From positions 1-34,728 of the forward strand of contig NZ_JAHYXK010000029.1 in NCBI RefSeq assembly GCF_019443125.1: DNA of 34,728 bases. Direction: 5' to 3'. The notes below the pieces were generated by a model. It was not told the DNA's origin, ran no database searches, and saw only the letters and a program-made list of their open reading frames with translations. A program made the position numbers and the translations under genes. The stretch is from Pontibacter aydingkolensis (GTDB lineage Bacteria; Bacteroidota; Bacteroidia; Cytophagales; Hymenobacteraceae). The first letter of the stretch is position 1. Every line of letters begins with the position of its first letter. Positions 24,668 through 31,971 of the stretch are shown one piece after another.

Positions 24668-26707
24668 ATGACCACTACACCAAAACGCTATACTGTTACG
24701 GCTGCATTGCCTTACGCCAACGGTCCGGTTCACATCGGGCACCTGGCCGGGGTATACCTGCCTGCCGATATCTATGTGCGCTACCTGCGCTTGCAGGGCC
24801 GCGATGTTAAGTTTATCTGCGGATCTGATGAGCATGGGGTTCCGATTACGATACGTGCCAAGAAGGAGGGTATTACACCACAGCAGGCTGTAGATAAGTA
24901 TCACGAACTGATCAAAAAGTCTTTCGAGGATTTTAAGGTGTCGTTTGATGTGTATGACCGCACTTCTTCGCAGGTACACCACGAAACAGCCTCCGACTTC
25001 TTTAAGAAACTATACGCCGATGGCAAGTTTATAGAGCAGACCACGCAGCAGTACTACGACGAAACAGCCCAGCAATTTTTAGCGGACCGTTATATAGTTG
25101 GTACCTGCCCTAAGTGCGGCAACGAGAATGCTTACGGCGACCAATGCGAAGCCTGTGGTTCTACCTTGAATGCTACCGACCTGATCAACCCGAAAAGCAC
25201 ATTGAGTGGTGCTGTGCCGGTAATGCGCGAAACAAAGCACTGGTACCTGCCGCTTAACGAGTATGAGCTATGGCTGCGCGAGTGGATCGTGGAAGGTCAC
25301 AAAAGCGACTGGAAACCAAACGTGTACGGCCAGTGCAAAAGCTGGATAGACCAGGGCCTGCAGCCACGCGCCGTAACCCGCGACCTGGATTGGGGTGTGC
25401 CGGTACCGGTTGAGGGAGCAGAAGGCAAGGTGCTGTATGTATGGTTTGATGCGCCAATTGGCTACATTTCGGCTACCAAAGCGCTTACACCTGACTGGGA
25501 GAAATACTGGAAAGACGAGGAAACCAAACTGGTACACTTTATCGGTAAGGATAACATCGTGTTCCATTGCATCATTTTCCCGAGCATGCTAAAGGCTCAC
25601 GGTGATTACATACTTCCGGACAACGTGCCTGCCAACGAGTTCCTGAACCTGGAAGGCGACAAGATATCTACCTCACGTAACTGGGCTGTTTGGCTGCACG
25701 AGTTTTTACTGGACTTCCCGGGCAAAGGCGATGTTTTGCGCTATACGTTGTGCGCTAACGCCCCTGAAACAAAAGACAACGACTTTACCTGGAAAGACTA
25801 TCAGGCCCGCAATAACAACGAACTGCTGGCCATACTTGGTAACTTTATTAACCGTGCCGTGGTGCTTACCCAAAAGTACTACGAAGGCACCGTGCCTGCT
25901 CGCGGCGAGCTAACTGACTACGACAAAGAAGTGCTGGGCGTGCTGGAAGGTATGCCGATGGTCATTGCGACTTATATTGAGCGTTACCGCTTCAGAGATG
26001 CATTAAGTGAGTTGATGAACCTGGCACGTTTGGGTAATAAGTACCTGGCAGACACCGAGCCCTGGAAGCTTATCAAAACAGACGAGGAGCGTGTAAAAAC
26101 CATCATGAACATTGCGCTGCAGATATCTGGTAGCCTGGCTATACTTATGGAGCCGTTCCTGCCAACATCTGCCGATAAACTGCGCAATATGCTAAGTATG
26201 AACCCAGCGATGTGGGCTGATGCTGGCTCTGCCGAAATGCTGCCAGCCGGCCACGTAATCGGTAAGCCAGAGCTGTTGTTCGAGAAAGTGGAGGATGCTG
26301 CTGTAGAGGCCCAGGTGCAGAAATTATTAGATACTAAAAAGGCAAACGAAATGGCAAATGCTGTAGCAGATCCAGCCAAAGATAATATCTCTTTCGAAGA
26401 CTTCTCTAAGATGGATATTCGTATTGGTACCATTCTGGAAGCTGAGAAAGTAGCTAAAACCAAGAAACTCCTGAAACTGAAGATAGACACCGGTATAGAT
26501 CAGCGTACGGTAGTTAGCGGCATTGCAGAGTTCTTTAACCCGGAGGAGATCATTGGCCAGCAGGTAAGTATACTTGTAAACCTTGCTCCACGCGAGATCA
26601 AAGGCATCACCAGCCAGGGCATGATACTTATGGCTGAAAATGCTGATGGTTCTTTAGCTTTTGTGCAGCCAAGCAAGCAAATTACAAACGGCGGAACTGT
26701 GTCGTAA
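24668..26707 (+). CDS. metG: Methionyl-tRNA synthetase
   Basis: A 679-residue class I synthetase charging tRNA-Met. The HIGH motif appears as GPVHIGHLAG near residue 20; the zinc knuckle is CPKCGNENAYGDQCEACG; the KMSKS-like loop is GDKISTSRNWAVW (near 331-343). The anticodon-binding helical domain follows, and the C-terminus has the extra tRNA-binding (EMAP-like) domain (DFSKMDIRIGTILEAEKV to ITSQGMILMAENADG). This is the long, dimer-forming version. The frame extends 15 codons upstream, but MTTTPKRYTV after the -7 box is the natural start. A 17-bp terminator stem and REP copies follow. Confidence 0.97.
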   Translation: MTTTPKRYTVTAALPYANGPVHIGHLAGVYLPADIYVRYLRLQGRDVKFICGSDEHGVPITIRAKKEGITPQQAVDKYHELIKKSFEDFKVSFDVYDRTSSQVHHETASDFFKKLYADGKFIEQTTQQYYDETAQQFLADRYIVGTCPKCGNENAYGDQCEACGSTLNATDLINPKSTLSGAVPVMRETKHWYLPLNEYELWLREWIVEGHKSDWKPNVYGQCKSWIDQGLQPRAVTRDLDWGVPVPVEGAEGKVLYVWFDAPIGYISATKALTPDWEKYWKDEETKLVHFIGKDNIVFHCIIFPSMLKAHGDYILPDNVPANEFLNLEGDKISTSRNWAVWLHEFLLDFPGKGDVLRYTLCANAPETKDNDFTWKDYQARNNNELLAILGNFINRAVVLTQKYYEGTVPARGELTDYDKEVLGVLEGMPMVIATYIERYRFRDALSELMNLARLGNKYLADTEPWKLIKTDEERVKTIMNIALQISGSLAILMEPFLPTSADKLRNMLSMNPAMWADAGSAEMLPAGHVIGKPELLFEKVEDAAVEAQVQKLLDTKKANEMANAVADPAKDNISFEDFSKMDIRIGTILEAEKVAKTKKLLKLKIDTGIDQRTVVSGIAEFFNPEEIIGQQVSILVNLAPREIKGITSQGMILMAENADGSLAFVQPSKQITNGGTVS

Positions 26708-26722
26708 ATTTCTTATGTAGAA

Positions 26723-26744
26723 GAGACGCAATACCTTGCGCCTC
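26723..26744 (+). repeat. REP palindrome copy 3 (degenerate)
   Basis: GAGACGCAATACCTTGCGCCTC: the forward consensus with one stem mismatch (A opposite C) and a changed loop, 16 bases after the metG stop. Confidence 0.6.
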
Positions 26745-26761
26745 CTGTAGTAGCCGTTGAT

Positions 26762-26801
26762 AAAAGGCCTCGTAGTTCATTCAGAACTACGAGGCCTTTT
26801 T
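26762..26801 (+). terminator. Strong terminator after metG
   Basis: AAAAGGCCTCGTAGTTC (26762-26778) and GAACTACGAGGCCTTTT (26784-26800) form a perfect 17-bp stem with a five-base loop, ending in T's. Confidence 0.92.
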
Positions 26802-26810
26802 CGTAGGCTA

Positions 26811-26838
26811 TTGAAGACGCAATATTTTGCGTCTTCAA
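26811..26838 (+). repeat. REP palindrome copy 4
   Basis: A 12-bp perfect stem TTGAAGACGCAA/TTGCGTCTTCAA; forward, with the outer tail CAAAGGC to its right. Confidence 0.85.
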
Positions 26839-26952
26839 AGGCAGGAGGATAATCCATACCAGCTGCTAAGGAAAACATTGTGTCAGTAGCAGATTATGTG
26901 CTGATTGATATTTCTGTAGCCTTCTTTTAGCACGCCCATGACAACCTGAACA

Positions 26953-26984
26953 GCCTTTGAATACGCAAGGTATTGCGTCTCTAC
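26953..26984 (-). repeat. REP palindrome copy 5 (degenerate)
   Basis: GCCTTTGAATACGCAAGG then TATTGCGTCTCTAC: reverse copy with stem and loop changes; its GCCTTTG tail faces copy 4. Confidence 0.65.
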
Positions 26985-27004
26985 ATTGGTAATAGCAACC
27001 GGTA

Positions 27005-27577
27005 TTACATCAGTAAATTTTCAGGGTTGTTCTTTTCTACTTCCCATTTATCCGGATTGTTGAAGATGTAGTTTCTGATGTTCTGCAGTTCTTTTTCAGA
27101 GCGGATAATTCTATCGAAATATCTGCTCTGCCAGAAGAACTCAATTCCACTTATAGTAGCGTATTTCTTAACCCCAGTTTTATATCCTCTGATAATCGAA
27201 GCCAGGTTACCAGACTGTGGACCGAATTTATTAGGTTGCCATTCTTCACGATCAGGCTTATTGATAAATATGATGCCATGAATATGATTGGGCATCACAA
27301 TAAATCCATCAAGCTTTACAAACGGATGGTATAAAGGTATCTGCTCCCAGTAGTTAGCTGCTACCGCTCCAATTTCAGTTAACCGTAGAGACGCAATACT
27401 TTGCGTCTCCAAAGGCGTTTCAAATTGCTCAGTATTTTCAGCGGAGTAAACTACCTCACCAAAATAATGCTCTTTCTCTTTTGTGCAAATGGTTATAAAG
27501 TATAAACCATGCGAACCGTAGTCCCAATTGTCCAATCGAGCTGGTGGAATCCGGAAGGTACGTTTATACTTATCCAT
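27005..27577 (-). CDS. REP-associated tyrosine transposase (RAYT, Y1/HUH family)
   Basis: A 190-residue transposase of the IS200/IS605-like Y1 superfamily. GLYFITICTKEKEHYFGEVV (24-43) opens the fold. The metal-binding HUH motif is MPNHIHGIIF with H98 and H100. The C-terminal helix EKELQNIRNYIFNNPDKW has Y170 at the position of the single catalytic tyrosine in other RAYTs. WQSRYFDRIIRSEKEL is also typical. RAYTs nick single-stranded DNA at REP hairpins. Several matching palindromes flank this gene, and one lies inside it (27388-27409, residues 55-65, PLETQSIASLR). Compared with the usual family pattern (FGEIV followed soon by LSEIG), about 18 extra residues are present there. The ATG at 27577 (MDKYKRTFRI) is preferred to an upstream TTG within another REP. 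Confidence 0.88.
   Translation of the reverse strand: MDKYKRTFRIPPARLDNWDYGSHGLYFITICTKEKEHYFGEVVYSAENTEQFETPLETQSIASLRLTEIGAVAANYWEQIPLYHPFVKLDGFIVMPNHIHGIIFINKPDREEWQPNKFGPQSGNLASIIRGYKTGVKKYATISGIEFFWQSRYFDRIIRSEKELQNIRNYIFNNPDKWEVEKNNPENLLM
27385..27416 (+). repeat. REP palindrome copy 6, inside the RAYT coding sequence
   Basis: Stem GAGACGCAA (27388-27396), loop TACT, stem TTGCGTCTC (27401-27409), flanked by GTA and CAAAGGC like the other copies. It is read in frame through the transposase gene. Confidence 0.9.
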
Positions 27578-27603
27578 AGGGCAAGTATACGGAAAGCTTG
27601 GCC

Positions 27604-27633
27604 TTTTGAGACGCAATATTTTATGTCTCAAAA
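27604..27633 (+). repeat. REP palindrome copy 7, just upstream of the RAYT start
   Basis: TTTTGAGAC (27604-27612) pairs with GTCTCAAAA (27625-27633) around GCAATATTTTAT, one base off consensus in the inner stem. A half copy CCTTGCGTCT follows at 27635-27644. Confidence 0.75.
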
Positions 27634-27678
27634 ACCTTGCGTCTATTTTCTATAGCAGATGGTACGAATTTTTCCGGC

Positions 27679-27710
27679 GCCTTTGAAGACGCAAAGTATT
27701 GCGTCTCTAC
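27679..27710 (-). repeat. REP palindrome copy 8
   Basis: GCCTTTGAAGACGCAAAG then TATTGCGTCTCTAC; core AGACGCAAAGTATTGCGTCT at 27687-27706; reverse orientation, facing copy 6. Confidence 0.85.
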
Positions 27711-27783
27711 AAAAAAAATCTCACAGCCCTGAATGAACTGCAAGGCCTCTTGCTTCCAGTTACGCAGGACCTACACCGTGTCT

Positions 27784-29037
27784 CTATATTACCGCAGGCT
27801 CACCGGCAGCTACAACAGGCTTGTGGGAAAATACTTCCACCTTTTTCACAACAAAGTATAAACCAGAACAAACAAAGATTGCAAGCACACCCAGTACCCA
27901 CCAAAGTGTATCAAAGCCATAGGTTGATGCAATGGTAGTGCCCAGGTAAGGCGCTACAACATGCGCTGCCGCATACGAAATAGTATACAGACCCATGTAT
28001 GACCCGCGGTTGCTGTCGTCGGAGCGCTCAACGGTGATGGTTGCCATAAAAGGCATCACCAGAATTTCAGAAAAGCTTAACAAGATCATGGCAATGTAGA
28101 GCACTGCTATGTGCAATGTCATATTAAGAACTATAAACGAAAGTCCCATTACCAGAACACCAACTGGTATCAACACCGATTTTTTGATTTTGTCACCTAC
28201 TAAGTATACCAGGATCATCTCGAACAGGAAAACGATTAGCCCATTTAGTGCAAGCAATAGTCCAATATTTTCTTCGGGTAAAGTATATACCTGGCGATAG
28301 TATAAAGGTAACGTTGAAAGCAGCTGGAAAAAAATGATGGCAAATCCGCAGTTGAGCAGCACAAAGATCACAAAAATCCCATCGGTGTAAGGGGAGCGCG
28401 CTTTTTGTGTTGGCGCAGCAACTGCCGGGTCTTTCTTCTGTGGTCTGTGGCCCTGCCTGTTTCTGAAGTATACAAAAAAGAACAAGCCAGCCATGATACA
28501 AGTAACACCATCAGCAACAAAAAGCCACTTATAAGAAATAGCCGCCAGCAAACCACCCAACGCAGGACCAACAGAAAAGCCCAGGTTAAGAGCCATACGG
28601 TTTAGTGAAAATGCGCGGGTAACGTTTTCCGGCCTGGCATAGGAGGCTACAGAAGAAGCATTGGCAGGGCGAAGCGTATCGTTTACAAGGGCAAGTATAA
28701 ATACAGCTGCCGCCATATACTTAAACTGCTCCAGGTACAGAAACATAAAGTACAAACTGCCTCCAACTGTCAGGCTGAAGAACTGTACTTTAAAGTGCCC
28801 AATCCTGTCTGTAAGCCAACCGCCCAAAAAGGAGCCGCAAACAGAGCCCAGACCATAAATGCTAAGTATGGCGCCGGCCTCTTTTAACGTATAACCCAGT
28901 GCCTCTGTAAGGTATACTCCCAGGAAAGGTATTACCATGGCGCCGCTTCTGTTGATGAACATGATCAGCGAAAGCATCCAGGCTGGTTTGGAGAGGCCGC
29001 CAAAGGCATTACTGTAGAGGAGGAGAATTTTTTTCAT
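27784..29037 (-). CDS. Major facilitator superfamily transporter
   Basis: A 417-residue inner-membrane transporter with about twelve hydrophobic segments. The MFS motif A loop between helices 2 and 3 is GGWLTDRIGHFKVQ, followed by the N-half (LVNDTLRPANASSVASYARP, NRMALNLGFSVGPALGG). A hydrophilic loop (RNRQGHRPQKKDPAVAAPTQ) divides the halves, and the C-terminus is short and cytosolic. This resembles drug- or sugar-efflux MFS proteins, but no substrate is evident. The ATG at 29037 is preceded by TATACTTT and, 36 bases upstream, by a TAAATTTG -7 box, so it has its own promoter. The hairpin at 29099-29138 separates it from pth. Confidence 0.9.
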   Translation of the reverse strand: MKKILLLYSNAFGGLSKPAWMLSLIMFINRSGAMVIPFLGVYLTEALGYTLKEAGAILSIYGLGSVCGSFLGGWLTDRIGHFKVQFFSLTVGGSLYFMFLYLEQFKYMAAAVFILALVNDTLRPANASSVASYARPENVTRAFSLNRMALNLGFSVGPALGGLLAAISYKWLFVADGVTCIMAGLFFFVYFRNRQGHRPQKKDPAVAAPTQKARSPYTDGIFVIFVLLNCGFAIIFFQLLSTLPLYYRQVYTLPEENIGLLLALNGLIVFLFEMILVYLVGDKIKKSVLIPVGVLVMGLSFIVLNMTLHIAVLYIAMILLSFSEILVMPFMATITVERSDDSNRGSYMGLYTISYAAAHVVAPYLGTTIASTYGFDTLWWVLGVLAIFVCSGLYFVVKKVEVFSHKPVVAAGEPAVI

Positions 29038-29072
29038 AGTTGTAAAGTATAGGCAAATGGGTGGCGAAAAAG

Positions 29073-29080
29073 CAAATTTA
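29073..29080 (-). promoter_or_regulatory. -7 promoter element of the MFS gene
   Basis: Reverse strand TAAATTTG (plus CAAATTTA) fits TAnnTTTG, with about 30 bases of leader to the ATG. Confidence 0.4.
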
Positions 29081-29098
29081 TACGTTCAGTTTTGTATT

Positions 29099-29138
29099 AA
29101 AAATGTAGAGACGCAATAATTTGCGTCTCTACATTTTT
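29099..29138. repeat. REP palindrome copy 9, also a likely pth terminator
   Basis: AAAAATGTAGAGACGCAA (29099-29116) and TTGCGTCTCTACATTTTT (29121-29138) form a perfect 18-bp stem with a four-base loop: a REP core whose two flanks have become complementary. Both ends read into T runs, so it can stop transcripts from pth (minus strand) before the MFS promoter. Confidence 0.85.
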
Positions 29139-29172
29139 AATTATCAGTAGTATGCCTCAATAAGGTGCAAGT

Positions 29173-29736
29173 CTATTTGGTGTTATACTGGTTCATGGTG
29201 CGCTCCAGGCCAATGGTGCCAAAGGCTATCACGGAGTCAGCGGCTTTTTCGATCAGCGTCTGAAGTTCTATACTTTCGTCGTCGCTGAACTTGCTTAACA
29301 CATAGTCTACCTGCTTGCCTTTATGAAACGAGTCTCCTACACCAAAGCGGAGGCGAGGGTAGTTGTTATGCCCAAGCGTTTGCTCAATGTGCTTTAAACC
29401 GTTATGCCCTCCGGCGCTTCCCTTAGTGCGGATGCGAATCTTTCCGAAAGGTATGGCAATATCGTCGGTGATCACCATCATCTGTTCTACTGGCAGTTTC
29501 AGGTTACTTAGCCAATGCTGAACCGCTTTACCGCTCAGGTTCATGTAGGTAGTTGGCTTTACCAGCACAAAGGTGCGGCCTTTGGTTTTTATCTCGGTCA
29601 CAAAGGAGTGGCGGCCTGTGTCAAACTGTGCGTCGTGTTTCTTTGCCAGGTAATCCAGCACCATAAAACCAATGTTATGCCGTGTTTCGGCATATTCCGG
29701 ACCTATGTTGCCAAGGCCCACAATCAGGTATTTCAT
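29173..29736 (-). CDS. pth: Peptidyl-tRNA hydrolase
   Basis: A 187-residue bacterial Pth that frees tRNA from stalled peptidyl-tRNA. The start MKYLIVGLGNIGPEYAETRH has the catalytic His20 (TRHNIGF). Substrate-binding blocks are KPTTYMNLSGKAVQ, VITDDIAIPFGKIRIRTKGS and AGGHNGLKHIEQTLG, with RLRFGVG further on. Length matches E. coli Pth (194). The frame extends 56 codons upstream through a repeat-rich stretch that makes no sense as protein, so the ATG at 29736 is chosen. It lies downstream of rplY on the same strand, a common pairing. Confidence 0.96.
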   Translation of the reverse strand: MKYLIVGLGNIGPEYAETRHNIGFMVLDYLAKKHDAQFDTGRHSFVTEIKTKGRTFVLVKPTTYMNLSGKAVQHWLSNLKLPVEQMMVITDDIAIPFGKIRIRTKGSAGGHNGLKHIEQTLGHNNYPRLRFGVGDSFHKGKQVDYVLSKFSDDESIELQTLIEKAADSVIAFGTIGLERTMNQYNTK

Positions 29737-29805
29737 ACTTGTATTTTCGGGTAGGGCAGGTGCTGCTGCTGAAAGCCCCAGCCACTGTTTTATACTTTCT
29801 ATTGT

Positions 29806-29912
29806 TGAATTGCTCAAGTAATTAACGGTTGAATTGTTAAAGGTTAAATTGCTAAATAGAATAGCACGCGTTTTAATGAGCTTAGCAATCAACAATTTAA
29901 CCATTTAACTTC
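29806..29912. repeat. Inverted AATTGTTAA-type repeat in the pth leader
   Basis: GGTTAAATTGCTAA (29842-29855) and TTAGCAATCAACAATTTAAC (29882-29901) are reverse complements apart from a seven-base insertion; further GTTGAATTGTTAA units lie at 29829-29840. It lies between the rplY terminator and pth, so it would form a leader hairpin if transcribed. Confidence 0.5.
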
Positions 29913-29926
29913 TAATCAAAAACAAA

Positions 29927-29958
29927 AAATCCTGCCCTGCTGAGGCAGGACAGGATTT
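29927..29958 (-). terminator. Rho-independent terminator of rplY
   Basis: AAATCCTGCCCTGC (29927-29940) and GCAGGACAGGATTT (29945-29958) pair with one mismatch. The minus strand continues with a T-rich run. Confidence 0.8.
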
Positions 29959-29979
29959 AAAGCTAAAAGCTGTGTTAGC

Positions 29980-30567
29980 TTATTTCTTACCGGCACGTGC
30001 CTCTTCCATCTGTGCACTCTTAAGAGCACGAGGAATAGTAACTGTAGCTACTGGTGCAAGTGGGTTGCTCAGGATCTCGAAATCACCTGCTTTGATCTTA
30101 CCAACTTTGATTGATTTACCAAGCTCAAGATCAGAGATATCAACCTCGATATAATCTGGAAGGTTAGCAGGAAGCGCTTTTACTCTAAGCTTACGCAGCT
30201 TAATTACAAGCTTACCACCAAGCATAACACCTGGAGAGTTACCTACCATCTTAACAGGAATATCGATCTTAACTGGCTTGTCTTCTTTCAGCTCAAGGAA
30301 GTCAACGTGCAGAAGCATTTCGTTCACTGGGTGGAACTGTACATCCTGCATGATCGCTCTGTAGTGCGTGCCTTCGATGTTCAAGTCTACTTCGTATACT
30401 TCCGGAGAATAAACTAAGTCTCTGAACAGGATAGCTGGTGCATAGAAATGAATCTGCTCAGCACCGCCATATAGTACACCTGGTACATAAGACTCATTGC
30501 GCAACTCTTTCGTCTGCGCTTTGCCGAGATTTGCTCTTTTAAACCCTATAATCTCTAAAGTTTTCAT
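29980..30567 (-). CDS. rplY: 50S ribosomal protein L25/Ctc
   Basis: A 195-residue L25 of the long Ctc type, which binds 5S rRNA. The N-terminal L25 domain runs over residues 1-90 (MKTLEIIGFKRANLGKAQTK, YVPGVLYGG, VQFHPVNEMLLHVDF), followed by the TL5-type beta domain (KPVKIDIPVKMVGNSPGVML, LGKSIKVGKI, ILSNPLAPVATV). The frame extends eleven codons upstream, but the ATG at 30567 matches the family and follows a TACCTTTG -7 box by about 30 bases. It has its own terminator. No AGTATAA word is found in it. Confidence 0.95.
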   Translation of the reverse strand: MKTLEIIGFKRANLGKAQTKELRNESYVPGVLYGGAEQIHFYAPAILFRDLVYSPEVYEVDLNIEGTHYRAIMQDVQFHPVNEMLLHVDFLELKEDKPVKIDIPVKMVGNSPGVMLGGKLVIKLRKLRVKALPANLPDYIEVDISDLELGKSIKVGKIKAGDFEILSNPLAPVATVTIPRALKSAQMEEARAGKK

Positions 30568-30597
30568 AAAAATGAATTCGTTAAAATTTTGAAGCCA

Positions 30598-30605
30598 CAA
30601 AGGTA
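30598..30605 (-). promoter_or_regulatory. -7 promoter element of rplY
   Basis: Reverse strand TACCTTTG (plus CAAAGGTA), identical to the typA box, 30 bases before the rplY ATG. Confidence 0.5.
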
Positions 30606-30769
30606 TGGATTTAATTGTTGATTGTTAAATTGTTGATTGTTTTTTTCTTGTATTGAAAAATCAATCTAACAATCAGACTCTCAGTTACCTTTCGAACCTA
30701 CTATGATATTATATGTACTATCTGATTGTTAATTATTGCGAACAACAATCAACAATCAGATATTAACAA
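30606..30769 (-). repeat. TTGTTGATTG-type inverted repeats with a hairpin after prs
   Basis: TCTGATTGTT (30721-30730) and AACAATCAGA (30751-30760) form a perfect 10-bp stem with a 20-base loop just after the prs stop. More TTGTTGATTG units lie at 30615-30640 in inverted order. It may act as a weak terminator; no gene lies here. Confidence 0.5.
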
Positions 30770-31699
30770 TTAAATGAACAATGAACTGATCGATTCGTGC
30801 GTTACCACATTGTTGATAGCTCTTGCAAACAGGTCAGCGAAAGAAAGCACCTTTATCTTTGAACTCTCATGCTTTAGCGGAATAGTATCCGACACAACAA
30901 GTTCTTCTAAAACTGAATTCTCGATACGCTCATAAGCCGGGCCCGATAGTACTGGGTGGGTGGCAATAGCTCTCACAGACTTGGCACCTTTTTCTTTTAG
31001 AAGCTCTGCAGCTTTAGTAATAGTGCCTGCAGTGTCTACCATGTCGTCTACCAGTACTACGTCCATACCTTCCACGTCACCGATTACCTGCATAGAGGCA
31101 ATCTCGTTGGCGCGTTTACGGTGCTTGTCGCATACTACCATTTCTGCTCCGAAGTTCTTGGCAAAGCTGCGCGTTCTTACCACACCTCCTACGTCAGGAG
31201 ATGCGAAGATCAGGTTTGAGCCTAGGTTGAGGCTGCGCAGGTAAGGCACAAAAATAGCCGAACCATCCAGATGATCTACCGGAATATCGAAGAAACCCTG
31301 AATCTGACCGGCATGTAAATCGCAGGTCATCAGGCGGTCAGCACCGCAGCTCTGTATGGCGTTGGCCAATACTTTGGCCCCGATAGAAACACGTGGCTTG
31401 TCTTTTCTGTCCTGGCGTGCATAACCATAGTATGGCATCACTACAATTACTTTGTGAGCCGATGCACGCTTTGCAGCATCAACGAGTAACATAAGCTCCA
31501 TCAGGTTATCGGCCGGCGGAAAAGTAGACTGCACAATGAATACTTCTGCACCACGCACAGACTCGTTAAAGTGTACGCCGATCTCTCCATCGCTGAAACG
31601 GGAAATGGTTAAATCGCCGAGCTTAGTACCGTAGGCGGTAGCTATTTTCTCAGCTAAATACTGTGAGGCGGAACCGGAGAAGATTTTTACCTGTGGCAT
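30770..31699 (-). CDS. prs: Ribose-phosphate pyrophosphokinase (PRPP synthetase)
   Basis: A 309-residue class I PRPP synthetase, making PRPP from ribose 5-phosphate and ATP for nucleotide, histidine and tryptophan synthesis. Typical parts: FSGSASQYLAEKIA at the N-terminus, RFSDGEIGVHFNESVRG, YYGYARQDRKDKPR (ATP binding), CDLHAGQIQGFFDIPVDHL (metal-binding histidine) and the PRPP loop VVLVDDMVDTAGTI. Length is normal. A TAGCTTTG -7 box lies about 55 bases upstream of the ATG. It precedes rplY and pth on the same strand, but hairpins and an rplY promoter suggest separate transcripts. Confidence 0.97.
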   Translation of the reverse strand: MPQVKIFSGSASQYLAEKIATAYGTKLGDLTISRFSDGEIGVHFNESVRGAEVFIVQSTFPPADNLMELMLLVDAAKRASAHKVIVVMPYYGYARQDRKDKPRVSIGAKVLANAIQSCGADRLMTCDLHAGQIQGFFDIPVDHLDGSAIFVPYLRSLNLGSNLIFASPDVGGVVRTRSFAKNFGAEMVVCDKHRKRANEIASMQVIGDVEGMDVVLVDDMVDTAGTITKAAELLKEKGAKSVRAIATHPVLSGPAYERIENSVLEELVVSDTIPLKHESSKIKVLSFADLFARAINNVVTHESISSLFI

Positions 31700-31752
31700 A
31701 ATTCTACTAAATGCTAAGTGTTGAGTATTAGGGTTTAGGTTAACTATGCCTG

Positions 31753-31760
31753 CAAAGCTA
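31753..31760 (-). promoter_or_regulatory. -7 promoter element of prs
   Basis: Reverse strand TAGCTTTG (plus CAAAGCTA) fits TAnnTTTG; leader of about 48 bases. Confidence 0.45.
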
Positions 31761-31922
31761 CAAAATTAGTTCTATAGCTTTCTGTTATTTATGAAGTTTA
31801 AATAAAGAGGAACGGTAATAGGTAAGCAGACAAAGTACTATAGAAAAGTTTCTCGGGTTTCTGAAAATTATAAATGTTCTTTTTAAACTCCCTCAGATTA
31901 CCTGATACTTTCTATTAAGTTC

Positions 31923-31930
31923 TATATTTG
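31923..31930 (+). promoter_or_regulatory. -7 promoter element of the T9SS cargo gene
   Basis: TATATTTG fits TAnnTTTG, 42 bases before the chosen GTG start and 24 before the TTG alternative. Confidence 0.4.
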
Positions 31931-31971
31931 TTATGTCTTAACACATCATACACTTGCCCATACTTTTTGCT

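Noticed and set aside
27578..27631. Longer RAYT protein from the TTG at 27631
   Set aside because: The extra 18 residues come from a REP palindrome and flank; the ATG at 27577 matches the usual family start.
23121..29138. CRISPR array from the recurring palindromic repeats
   Set aside because: The spacing is irregular (tens to thousands of bases), copies lie in both orientations and inside a gene, and no cas genes are present.
29737..29904. N-terminal extension of Pth
   Set aside because: The added 56 residues are encoded by inverted AATTGTTAA-type repeats, and Pth proteins begin at MKYLIVGLGN.
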